Source: an uncultured Bacteroidales bacterium (lineage in GTDB: Bacteria; Bacteroidota; Bacteroidia; Bacteroidales; Paludibacteraceae). Taken from it: a stretch of DNA of 64,000 nt. Below are positions 37,067 through 45,075 of the stretch, one piece after another. Positions within the stretch are counted from its first letter, which is position 1. Each line of letters begins with the position of its first letter. Location of the stretch: NCBI GenBank assembly GCA_902766045.1, contig CACXCA010000010.1, positions 113,605 to 177,604 on the forward strand. The letters run 5' to 3'. The notes beneath the pieces were generated by a model. The model saw nothing but the letters and a program-made list of their open reading frames with translations. It had not been told where the DNA came from and did no database searches. The position numbers and the translations under genes are program-made.

Positions 37067-38230
37067 ATGGAGAAAGAATTTGATTTTGAAGATATGCGAT
37101 CTTATACGGACGAGGAGATTAACGCTGCCATCATGAGAGTTACTGAAATTCCCGAAATAAACGACGTTCTTCGATTCATATTCCCGGACAAAGACCCAAG
37201 TGAGACCATCAACAAACTACGTCGCATCAATAATGTACGCGATTTCCAGCATCAATTCATTGCTCCACTCATCCTTGGCCTCATTCAAAACAAGCAAAGT
37301 TCTGTGTTCCTCAACGGTATTGAACAGCTACAAAAAGAAAAGAAATATCTATTTATATCTAATCACCGAGACATCATCATGGATGCCGGTATATTGAACT
37401 CTCTCTTAGACAAAAATGGCTGGGAGACAACTGAAATTGCCATTGGTGACAACCTCTGCGTGAAACCATGGATATCCGACAGTCTTCGAATGAACCGTTG
37501 CTTCCTTGTTAAAAGAAGTGGCACCAAAAGAGATTTGTTCAACGCCTTCATCAAGCTATCGGCTTACATACGCCGCAACATCACAGAGATGCGGAACTCC
37601 GTCTGGATTGCTCAGCGGGAAGGTAGAGCCAAAGATTCAAATGACAGCACACAGGAAAGTCTTTTGAAAATGCTCTCCATCAGTTCTGTCGGAAGCTTGA
37701 AAAAAGGATTCCTTGACCTCAACATCGCCCCAATCAGCATCTCCTACGAATATGACTCGTGCGATTATCTAAAAGCAAAAGAGTTTCAGCAAAAAAGAGA
37801 CGATGCAAACTACCAAAAGACCAAAGCCGATGACCTGCTAAACATGAAAGTAGGCATCATGGGATATAAAGGTAGAATCTACTACGAGATGACACCTGTC
37901 ATCAACGATGAAATAGAGGAAAGCATTAGCGAGGAAGACAACCGATCCACAGTTCTAAACAAAGTAGCTCAGCTCATAGACTACAGGATTCATAAAAACT
38001 ATCATATCTTCCCAATCAACTACATTGCACTAGATAAAAGGAATCAACAGGAGACTTATCTGGGAACACAATACACCGCAGAAGAGAAAGAAGCATTCGA
38101 ACAATATGTCGATCATCAAATAGAAAAGATTGATCTTCCGAACAAAGACATTCCTTTCTTAAAAGAATCATTCTGGATGATGTATTCAAATCCTCTGATA
38201 AATCATCTGAAAGCATTAGAGACCCATTAG
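37067..38230 (+). CDS. Glycerol-phosphate acyltransferase-like protein (PlsB/PlsC superfamily)
   Basis: 387 residues, no signal peptide. The acyltransferase core shows FISNHRDIIMDAG (His100...Asp106), CVKPWISDSLRMNRCFLVKR and VWIAQREGRAKDSND. The His and following Asp are five residues apart instead of the four of the classic HX4D motif, unless Asp102 is the catalytic acid. A role in phospholipid or lipid A assembly at the membrane is inferred. It lies upstream of radC, 43 bases away. Confidence 0.8.
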   Translation: MEKEFDFEDMRSYTDEEINAAIMRVTEIPEINDVLRFIFPDKDPSETINKLRRINNVRDFQHQFIAPLILGLIQNKQSSVFLNGIEQLQKEKKYLFISNHRDIIMDAGILNSLLDKNGWETTEIAIGDNLCVKPWISDSLRMNRCFLVKRSGTKRDLFNAFIKLSAYIRRNITEMRNSVWIAQREGRAKDSNDSTQESLLKMLSISSVGSLKKGFLDLNIAPISISYEYDSCDYLKAKEFQQKRDDANYQKTKADDLLNMKVGIMGYKGRIYYEMTPVINDEIEESISEEDNRSTVLNKVAQLIDYRIHKNYHIFPINYIALDKRNQQETYLGTQYTAEEKEAFEQYVDHQIEKIDLPNKDIPFLKESFWMMYSNPLINHLKALETH

Positions 38231-38273
38231 CGGTGCATTTTTTCACACACCTTTTAACAAAAAAATTAGAAAC

Positions 38274-38972
38274 ATGAAAAATCAGCTTGAACGTTTGCGG
38301 ATAAAAGAATGGATGGAAGAAGACAGACCTCGGGAGAAACTAATCAAACAGGGTCGCAAGTTCCTATCCAACGCAGAACTATTAGCCATCTTAATCGGCT
38401 CTGGCAATAAGAATGAGACAGCCGTCGAACTTTCTCAAAAGATCCTTACACGGTACGGTCAACTGAATAAACTGTTGAACTGCAGTGTGGAGGAACTGAC
38501 AAGTCAATTTCATGGCATCGGAGAAGCCAAGGCTGTGACCATCCTTGCCGCGCTGGAACTGAGCAGAAGGATCAACGCTGAAACCGATTCCGATATTCAG
38601 ATCATCCACAAAAGCAAAGACATCTATCTCCTGATGAAAAGCGACCTATCCAACAACATCAAAGAAGAAGCCTGGATCATCTACCTAAACACCGCCAATA
38701 AGGTGCTGAAAAAATCAAAAGTAAGTGAAGGCGGACTCACACACTGCATATTCGATCCCAAACTCATCCTTCGTGAAGCCATTCAACTAATGGCAACCGG
38801 CATTATCATGGTCCACAACCACCCATCAGGCAGAACAGAACCCAGCATAGCCGACAAGGAAGTCACCCGCAAAATGCAGGAGAGTTGCAAGCTATGCGAC
38901 ATTCATTTGCTTGATCATGTAATCATTGGGAATAATTTATATTACAGTTTTCATGACATGGGACTGGTCTAA
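38274..38972 (+). CDS. radC: RadC-like JAB/MPN-domain protein
   Basis: 232 residues: N-terminal UPF0758 region with helix-hairpin-helix (REKLIKQGRKFLSNAELLAI, FHGIGEAKAVTILAALEL) and a C-terminal JAMM metalloprotease-like fold with His181, His183 and Asp194 (VHNHPSGRTEPSIADKE). The Glu partner lies near residue 131. All metal ligands are present. Despite the name, a repair role is not proven. Confidence 0.92.
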   Translation: MKNQLERLRIKEWMEEDRPREKLIKQGRKFLSNAELLAILIGSGNKNETAVELSQKILTRYGQLNKLLNCSVEELTSQFHGIGEAKAVTILAALELSRRINAETDSDIQIIHKSKDIYLLMKSDLSNNIKEEAWIIYLNTANKVLKKSKVSEGGLTHCIFDPKLILREAIQLMATGIIMVHNHPSGRTEPSIADKEVTRKMQESCKLCDIHLLDHVIIGNNLYYSFHDMGLV

Positions 38973-38986
38973 TCAATAAAATTAAT

Positions 38987-38994
38987 TACCTTTG
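38987..38994 (+). promoter_or_regulatory. Candidate -7 box of the glucosaminidase gene
   Basis: TACCTTTG, 21 bases before the ATG at 39016. No clear TTTG partner. Confidence 0.4.
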
Positions 38995-39015
38995 TAAAAA
39001 TTAAGATAGATTAAG

Positions 39016-39807
39016 ATGAAAAAGAATATACAATCTTTATTATGGGTCTTTGCATGTTTACATGTATCGTTTTCTTTTGCAGGACAATCACCCAAACTAC
39101 AATCATACGTAGATTATATACAAAAATATGCACCAATAGCTGTCGTTAAGATGCAGGAACATAAGATTCCTGCCAGCATCACATTGGCACAAGGAATCTT
39201 GGAATCTGGTGCAGGACAAAGTGAATTGGCCAAGAAGAGCAACAACCATTTCGGCATCAAATGTCATGATGATTGGACAGGAGACAAGGTCTATCACGAC
39301 GATGACAAGAAACACGAATGTTTCCGTAAATACAAGTCAGTGGAACTCTCATACGAGGATCACTCCCAGTTCCTGATGAAAAACCGTTACAAGAAACTGT
39401 TCGAACTGGAGACCACCGACTACAAAGGATGGGCCAAAGGACTCAAAGAGTGTGGCTACGCAACCGCACCAGACTATGCCAAGAAACTCATCAACCTGAT
39501 AGAGACCTACGAACTATACAAATACGACACTGGTGAGGCATCTATCGTGCAAACAGACACAAATGACTCCACCCTCACACCCGAGGAGAAGAGAGTTCAT
39601 TCGATGGGAAGCATCACGCCTTATCGCTATCACAAGGTCAGTGGTCGAGGAAAAAGCAGATCAGTCATTGCAATGGCAGGTGACACCTACGAATCCATTG
39701 CCAAAGAATTCCATCTTCAGAAATGGCAGATCAGACGCTACAATCACATCAAGAAAGGTGACACAAAACAACCTGCAGAAGGAGAAGTGGTCATCATAGG
39801 AAGATGA
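39016..39807 (+). CDS. Exported peptidoglycan glucosaminidase (GH73) with C-terminal LysM-like domain
   Basis: 263 residues; signal peptide ending near VSFSFA-GQSP. The glucosaminidase domain (about 28-170) includes PASITLAQGILESGAG with the catalytic Glu, KSNNHFGIKCHDDW, FRKYKSVELSYEDHSQF and LKECGYATAPDYAKKLI. A C-terminal LysM-like module (about 215-262, AMAGDTYESIAKEFHLQKWQIRRYN) anchors it to peptidoglycan. It converges on the HMA remnant with a 14-base gap. Confidence 0.92.
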   Translation: MKKNIQSLLWVFACLHVSFSFAGQSPKLQSYVDYIQKYAPIAVVKMQEHKIPASITLAQGILESGAGQSELAKKSNNHFGIKCHDDWTGDKVYHDDDKKHECFRKYKSVELSYEDHSQFLMKNRYKKLFELETTDYKGWAKGLKECGYATAPDYAKKLINLIETYELYKYDTGEASIVQTDTNDSTLTPEEKRVHSMGSITPYRYHKVSGRGKSRSVIAMAGDTYESIAKEFHLQKWQIRRYNHIKKGDTKQPAEGEVVIIGR

Positions 39808-39821
39808 TGACCAGACTGTTT

Positions 39822-40007
39822 TTATTTTCCTCCTGAAAGAACACGTATTTCATATCCAATTCGTCCGAACTCTTTTTCGAAGTCGGACACAGTGGCTTTC
39901 CGTTTATCATAGATGATTGTCACTGTCTGGTCAGGGAGAGATGTCTCAATCGACTTCGTACCTTTCACAAAACGGACATTGGACTTAATCTTATTCTCAC
40001 ATTTCAT
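39822..40007 (-). CDS. Heavy-metal-associated (HMA)-like small protein, probably decayed
   Basis: 61 residues with the beta-alpha-beta-beta-alpha-beta pattern of an HMA domain (IETSLPDQTVTIIYDKRKAT, FEKEFGRIGYEIRVL). HMA proteins bind copper or similar metals through a CxxC near the start. Here the N-terminus reads MKCENKIKSN, with a single Cys and no lead-in strand, so the metal site appears lost. Its start overlaps the stop of the truncated TonB receptor (ATGA, 40004-40007). It is best seen as the 3' remnant of a longer gene, although it may still be translated. Confidence 0.55.
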   Translation of the reverse strand: MKCENKIKSNVRFVKGTKSIETSLPDQTVTIIYDKRKATVSDFEKEFGRIGYEIRVLSGGK

Positions 40008-41050
40008 TTTTTCATTTTATTGGCCGTCACAGTCTGACTGAATTTAGCATCCAGATGCAATTTACAAGAACCAAGTTTCACACTATTATTATAGTACGCC
40101 TGTCCCGTCACACGAGAAAACTTATCCATCTCCTCCCTGATATCCTTCACAGAATGTAAGTAATCCACGCCCAAATGCAATGTACCCAATCGGTCGGAGA
40201 GTTTAAAGCCCTTACCTACATAGAAAAGTTTATTTTTCAAATCGGTCTTTGCACGTACATTGAGTGGGGAGACTCCATGTTTTGAATTGATGTGGATCAT
40301 TCCGCTCGACAGATTACCATATCGTGCAGAAGAGATTCCCTGTGTGAATTCAACACTATGAATATGGTCAGTAGAGATATAACGCATATCGGTTCCTTGA
40401 TTCAGTCCAGAACGTGACTTAAACTCCGAATCTTCACTCTTCGAAGAGGAGCCGCCAGTGATTCCCACCATCTGCACCCTTGTTCCATCGTTGCTCATCG
40501 GACTCCCGTCTGTCAGCACAGCCATACCCAAGGAAGAATTGGCATCACTGCCCACCTGTCTGTTAGAAAGCTCAATAAAACCACTCATGTTATTTTCCTG
40601 ATAGACATTTCCTGGGAGTAACAGCAAGACATCTGCCAAGGAGGTGGGCTGAGTATATTGAATGGCCTCCTCACCCACCGTAATCTTATCACTCATTTTA
40701 CGATTCGCCATCACCTCAAACTCAGGGAGTTCCGTACTCGACACTTTCATACGAACAATCAGATCAGCGACAGCTTGTGCAACATCAATCTTCATCTCCA
40801 CATCAGCATATCCCATCGAAGAGGCTCTCAACGTATAGGTTCCAGGAGGCATCTTCTCCATACAAAATTCGCCATTCACATCACAAGCGAACGAACGGTT
40901 TAGTTCCTCAATAAAAAGATAGGCAAACGGGATAGGGTCACGGCCAGACACTACCTTACCACATACCTTATGGAGCGAACTCGTTTCAACTGCATAAGAG
41001 AAAGAAACAAACAAAAAGCAAAAAACAATTAAACAGAATCGTACCATCAT
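40004..41050 (-). pseudogene. Truncated TonB-dependent receptor (N-terminal domain, plug and first strands only)
   Basis: 348 residues from the ATG at 41050, which begins a signal peptide (MMVRFCLIVFCFLFVSFSYA). A carboxypeptidase-like regulatory domain (about 25-95, KVCGKVVSGRDPIPFAYLFI, LRASSMGYADVEM) leads to a plug domain (SLADVLLLLPGNVYQEN, VEFTQGISSARYGNLSSGMI). It ends abruptly in ANKMKK after a few barrel strands, although TonB receptors usually need 22 strands and 700-900 residues. It cannot form a full barrel. A DUF4876 lipoprotein lies upstream, a usual partner. Alternatively it may be a deliberately short plug protein. Confidence 0.75.
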
Positions 41051-41054
41051 GCAA

Positions 41055-41095
41055 TAAAAACAAGGACGGGAAGATTCATACCCATCTTCCCCATC
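41055..41095 (-). terminator. Terminator/attenuator between DUF4876 gene and the receptor remnant
   Basis: On the minus strand GGGAAGAT (41084-41091) pairs with ATCTTCCC (41068-41075), extended by GGA/TCC pairs, followed by TTGTTTTT. It lies only a few bases before the receptor start codon, so it would limit or stop transcription into the remnant. Confidence 0.7.
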
Positions 41096-41137
41096 CTCTG
41101 CTGAATACATTATTTATAGAACGCAACTTTAAACTAA

Positions 41138-42397
41138 TTACTTTTTTCTCCAACCCTTAGGAAATGAGTTCTGTCCTTTTTGCATAACAAAGTCTTCAGA
41201 TGAATCATTTGTATCTTGATAGTACACCACACTACCTACATGAATCTCCTTACGGATAGCCAACTCCTGTCTGTGGCAACCATTCACAAGGAACTTTCCA
41301 CGATCCACAATCTCAGGGATCACACGTGTCTTCACATCCTGTGGCACATCACTTGTTTGTACACCATCCAAAATATCATCGGTTGGCACACTCAAAATTT
41401 GGATATCAACAATAGACTCTTCCGTAGAGTCGGTAGCAGCCACCAAACGTTTAGATGTTTTTATATTATCATTATAGAACTGCTCTATAGTTGATTTATT
41501 ACCATCCTTCAATTTGAACATAAGAGGTGAGAAATACCCACGAGGTTGGAAAAAGAATCCATAGCTGTCTCCATTCTCCGTAAGAAGAACATTTGGCACA
41601 TCAGGATTATCTACATCATTGTTATCAGGACCTTTATAGATCTCAAAATCTGCACCTGTCAAATCCACTGCATGATCATATCCTTCAACAGCAGAATGGT
41701 CTATAGCCGTAAAGGCTACAACAAGCTTCTCTCCTGGTTTAACTGGATGCTCCTTTCCATTACCTGGAATGGTTACGAAACCTCCGATAGGAACACGATT
41801 AGGATAGAAATCATCGTACCACAACTGTTTATCCTGCCATGCGAGATGATGTGTCACAGCCACACAGAGACCATCTGCATACAACACCTCAGACGTGGGA
41901 TTGAAAATCACAAAATATTGATCCGGATGCATCATACGACCCGAGTTTTGTTCTCCATTGAAGAAGATCTCACTGAAAATGAATCCCTTATTTAACGAAC
42001 TTGCAGGTAATGCAATGACCTTCAACTCAATCAACTGATTTTCATCATTGATTGTGACATTCTCCATAAGAGAAGAAATATAGATAGAGTCAGCATCCGT
42101 ACTTGATTTAATAACTTTCTTGACAGCTATGTTATAGACGCCCTTTTCTAATGTAACTGTTCCAAAACCTGACTCAGACAATAAAACGACTGAAGCATTC
42201 TGATTACGCACTTCTGTAATTGTCACCTCCAGATTTTTCAACATCTCAGCATCAATCGAACCTTCCACCTGTGGTTTGGCACTAAGATTCACATTCACAG
42301 AAGTTTCTGCCTCAGAATCATCCTTACAAGAAGCAAAAGCAGTCAGAAGGAGAAGGAAACATCCCAATCCCTTTAAATTTAAAAATTTATTTACCAT
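41138..42397 (-). CDS. DUF4876 lipoprotein
   Basis: 419 residues with a lipoprotein signal (LLLTAFASCKDD, Cys about 24). An N-terminal beta domain (about 30-130, carboxypeptidase-regulatory-like: LEVTITEVRNQNASVVL) precedes a large domain (FSEIFFNGEQNSG, DQYFVIFNPTSEVLYADGL) resembling a lamin-tail-like fold. DUF4876 proteins typically sit next to TonB receptors in Bacteroidetes and are surface-exposed; function unknown. The neighbouring receptor here is truncated, so the system is probably not functional. Between this start and the next gene upstream lie about 290 bases without recognisable features. Confidence 0.82.
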   Translation of the reverse strand: MVNKFLNLKGLGCFLLLLTAFASCKDDSEAETSVNVNLSAKPQVEGSIDAEMLKNLEVTITEVRNQNASVVLLSESGFGTVTLEKGVYNIAVKKVIKSSTDADSIYISSLMENVTINDENQLIELKVIALPASSLNKGFIFSEIFFNGEQNSGRMMHPDQYFVIFNPTSEVLYADGLCVAVTHHLAWQDKQLWYDDFYPNRVPIGGFVTIPGNGKEHPVKPGEKLVVAFTAIDHSAVEGYDHAVDLTGADFEIYKGPDNNDVDNPDVPNVLLTENGDSYGFFFQPRGYFSPLMFKLKDGNKSTIEQFYNDNIKTSKRLVAATDSTEESIVDIQILSVPTDDILDGVQTSDVPQDVKTRVIPEIVDRGKFLVNGCHRQELAIRKEIHVGSVVYYQDTNDSSEDFVMQKGQNSFPKGWRKK

Positions 42398-42684
42398 GAT
42401 TTTATTTATTGAATTATTTAATTAATCAAATGATATACAATCATCTACACTACCATTCCCTTTCATAAAACAGAGACAGATTTTTTCATAGGACATCTTC
42501 AAATTCCCTATTCATCCATTTACCTATTCACCCAACCGACGGATAGCATAAGCAAGAGCACCAGACCGTCCTACTCTTATCCACAACTCATCCACGGAGC
42601 GACATCAGCAAAGGATAATAAGGAATTTTAAAGAGATCCCAGATTTATGTTTAACTTATTATTAGGAAGCTGATTAGAATACGA

Positions 42685-43296
42685 TTACTCTATCATCTCA
42701 TAGCTTTTGGCCACAAAGGAATAGGTAGGATAATAATCCTTCTCATTTGCCTGCATCCACTCTTTCATCTCTTGGATACTAGGCCCTTTCTTACAACAAT
42801 GTCCTTGTCCTTTCTTTTGGGTGTTATCTGAGGTATCCGTACTACAGCAAGATTTCTTTTCTGTCTTCTGTTCAGAAGATTCACTCTGCTTAGCCATTTC
42901 AGCTTCAGACTCCTCTATCATCTCCTTCGTGATTCGATTCTCTTTTACAACACCCGTGTATTGAACCACCTTGCCAATCAATTCTTGATCAAATTTCTCG
43001 ATTTCCTCTCCAGCAAACACCGACAAAGCTACCTCTGCCTCATCATTGTCAGCCACCTGACATTTTTTACCAGAACGATGGCACATTTTTTTCACATATC
43101 CACGTACTTTTATTTCCTTATCCAAATATAAATCTCCTTTTGAAGAGACTTCAGAAGGGAAAAGAATCTCACCAGCCTTGTTTCTACAACATTCCGGTAC
43201 ATTTTCTGAATCACCTTGTTCACTCACCTTCGTTCCTGAATTACTGCATGAAAAAAACAATGCAGAAACCGCAATCGCTAAAAAAATCTTTTTCAT
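42685..43296 (-). CDS. Cysteine-rich lipoprotein with OB-like core
   Basis: 203 residues. Lipoprotein signal (VSALFFSCSNSG, Cys about 17). After it come paired or clustered cysteines: PECCRNK, KMCHRSGKKCQ, KSCCSTD and GHCCKKG. The central part (EIKVRGYVKKMCH to VQYTGVVKENR) looks like a five-strand OB fold. A flexible Glu/Ser/Lys linker follows, then a short helix. The cysteine pattern suggests metal (copper, zinc) or redox function; this is inference. It is near the DUF4876, receptor and HMA remnants, which also have a metal theme. Confidence 0.75.
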   Translation of the reverse strand: MKKIFLAIAVSALFFSCSNSGTKVSEQGDSENVPECCRNKAGEILFPSEVSSKGDLYLDKEIKVRGYVKKMCHRSGKKCQVADNDEAEVALSVFAGEEIEKFDQELIGKVVQYTGVVKENRITKEMIEESEAEMAKQSESSEQKTEKKSCCSTDTSDNTQKKGQGHCCKKGPSIQEMKEWMQANEKDYYPTYSFVAKSYEMIE

Positions 43297-43322
43297 CGTT
43301 TTTTATTATTAATTTTACGATG

Positions 43323-43355
43323 CAAAAGTACCTCTGTTACGAGCATAGTTCCAAT
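43323..43355 (-). promoter_or_regulatory. Candidate promoter of the Cys-rich lipoprotein gene
   Basis: Minus-strand ATTG (43352-43355), 21-base spacer, TACTTTTG (43323-43330), ending 26 bases before the start codon. Confidence 0.5.
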
Positions 43356-43458
43356 CCCAACATCAAGCTAAAAAACAGGAGAATCTTAATTATATCTTAT
43401 TAACTATACATTGTATTACTTTTTTCACAATCATCCCGATTGTTGTTCCATAAACAGA

Positions 43459-43482
43459 GACAGGGGCACATAAGCCCCCGTC
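43459..43482 (-). terminator. Terminator hairpin after glmM
   Basis: GACGGGGGC pairs with GCCCCTGTC on the minus strand (43474-43482 with 43459-43467; one G-U) around a 6-base loop. The T tract behind it is short, so termination may be partial. Confidence 0.6.
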
Positions 43483-43518
43483 TGTAATATTGTTTCCCTT
43501 TACAGGATATCCAACGAT

Positions 43519-44904
43519 TTAGCACAATGCCTCTATCTCGCCCATGATTTTCTTAGCCAACGCATCCGCCTCTTCCATGGTATGTGCTTCTGAATAGATA
43601 CGTATTATCGGTTCCGTATTGGATTTACGAAGATGAACCCATGAATCAGCAAAGTCAATCTTCACACCATCAATATCATTCACCTTCTCATTCTTATACT
43701 TCTCCTTCATGGCAGCAAGGATACCATCCACGTTGATCTCTGGAGTCAACTGGATTTTATTCTTGGATATAAAGTACAAAGGATAGCGACTTCTTAGTTC
43801 AGACACCTTGCATTTTTCCTCTGCCAATAACGACAAGAAGAGTGCGATACCTACCAACGCATCACGTCCATAGTGTGCAGCTGGATAAATCACACCTCCA
43901 TTGCCTTCTCCTCCTATCACTGCATTCGTCTCCTTCATCTTAGTCACCACATTCACCTCACCTACTGCAGCGGCCGCATAAGAACCTCCACGAGCCACCG
44001 TCACATCATGCAACGCACGAGTAGAACTTAGATTCGAAACAGTATTTCCTTTCGTATATCGAAGAACATAGTCAGAAACAGCCACCAAGGTATATTCCTC
44101 ACCAAACATAGATCCGTCCTCACAAATCATAGCCAGACGATCCACATCAGGGTCAACCACGAAACCGACATCAATGCCACCTTCTTTCATCTTCTCTGAA
44201 ATCTGCGTCAGATGTGCAGGAAGAGGCTCAGGATTATGTGCGAAACAACCTGTCGGTTCACAGTTCAGTTCAACTACCTCTTTCACACCAAGAGATTTCA
44301 GTAACTGAGGCAAAATGATTCCACCCACTGAGTTCACACAATCAATAGCCACCTTGAAGTTAGCTTTTCGAATAGCATCCACATGAACCAATTTCAGATC
44401 CAACACATCTCCGATATGTATCTCATTGTAATTACAACGTGGGGAAACAGTTCCCAAATCATCTACAGATGCAAACGTATATTGATCGGAAGCAGCCATT
44501 GCCAAGACTTCCTTTCCATCCTTATCGCTCAAGAATTCCCCTTTTTCATTCAGCAGTTTCAAAGCATTCCATTGTTTAGGATTATGACTGGCGGTTAAGA
44601 TAATACCTCCACAAGCCTTTTCCTTCACCACGGCAATCTCCGTGGTCGGTGTCGATGCCAACCCTATATTGATCACATCCATCCCTAAACCTACCAATGT
44701 TCCTACGACAAGCGAATCCACCATAGGACCAGACAAACGAGCGTCTCGTCCCACCACAATACGTTTCCCTTCTGTCTTATGATTCTTCATCAACCACGAA
44801 CCAAATGCAGCCGTAAATTTCACCACATCCAACGGAGTCAAATTGTCGCCAACCTCACCACCGATCGTTCCGCGAATACCTGAAATCGATTTGATTAAAG
44901 CCAT
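43519..44904 (-). CDS. glmM: Phosphoglucosamine mutase (GlmM)
   Basis: 461 residues; converts glucosamine-6-P to glucosamine-1-P for UDP-GlcNAc synthesis. The phosphoserine loop is TASHNPKQWN (Ser106), metal-binding Asp251/253/255 lie in DPDVDRLA, the sugar loop is GEGNGGV, and the phosphate-binding site is RKSNTEPIIRIYSEA. The GEGNGG and TASHNP versions favour the GlmM/PMM branch of Bacteroidetes; phosphomannomutase is the alternative. A possible -7 box TATCTTTG (minus strand, 44989-44996) lies 84 bases before the start. Confidence 0.88.
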   Translation of the reverse strand: MALIKSISGIRGTIGGEVGDNLTPLDVVKFTAAFGSWLMKNHKTEGKRIVVGRDARLSGPMVDSLVVGTLVGLGMDVINIGLASTPTTEIAVVKEKACGGIILTASHNPKQWNALKLLNEKGEFLSDKDGKEVLAMAASDQYTFASVDDLGTVSPRCNYNEIHIGDVLDLKLVHVDAIRKANFKVAIDCVNSVGGIILPQLLKSLGVKEVVELNCEPTGCFAHNPEPLPAHLTQISEKMKEGGIDVGFVVDPDVDRLAMICEDGSMFGEEYTLVAVSDYVLRYTKGNTVSNLSSTRALHDVTVARGGSYAAAAVGEVNVVTKMKETNAVIGGEGNGGVIYPAAHYGRDALVGIALFLSLLAEEKCKVSELRSRYPLYFISKNKIQLTPEINVDGILAAMKEKYKNEKVNDIDGVKIDFADSWVHLRKSNTEPIIRIYSEAHTMEEADALAKKIMGEIEALC

Positions 44905-45048
44905 ACTCTTTCTTTTTATAATTCTATAATTTCAATTCCTAACTCTTAAACGCAACAATTAATTCATTATTTCAATTCTTGAGTAGTACAAAGATAAAAA
45001 AACTTATTTGTTTAACGATAATTAAGAGAGATTGTTTACCACAAATCG

Positions 45049-45056
45049 TATCTTTG
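45049..45056 (+). promoter_or_regulatory. Candidate -7 box of tamL
   Basis: TATCTTTG, 19 bases before the GTG start at 45076. No clear TTTG partner at 19-21 bases. Confidence 0.4.
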
Positions 45057-45075
45057 CAAAATAAAAGGTAATAAC

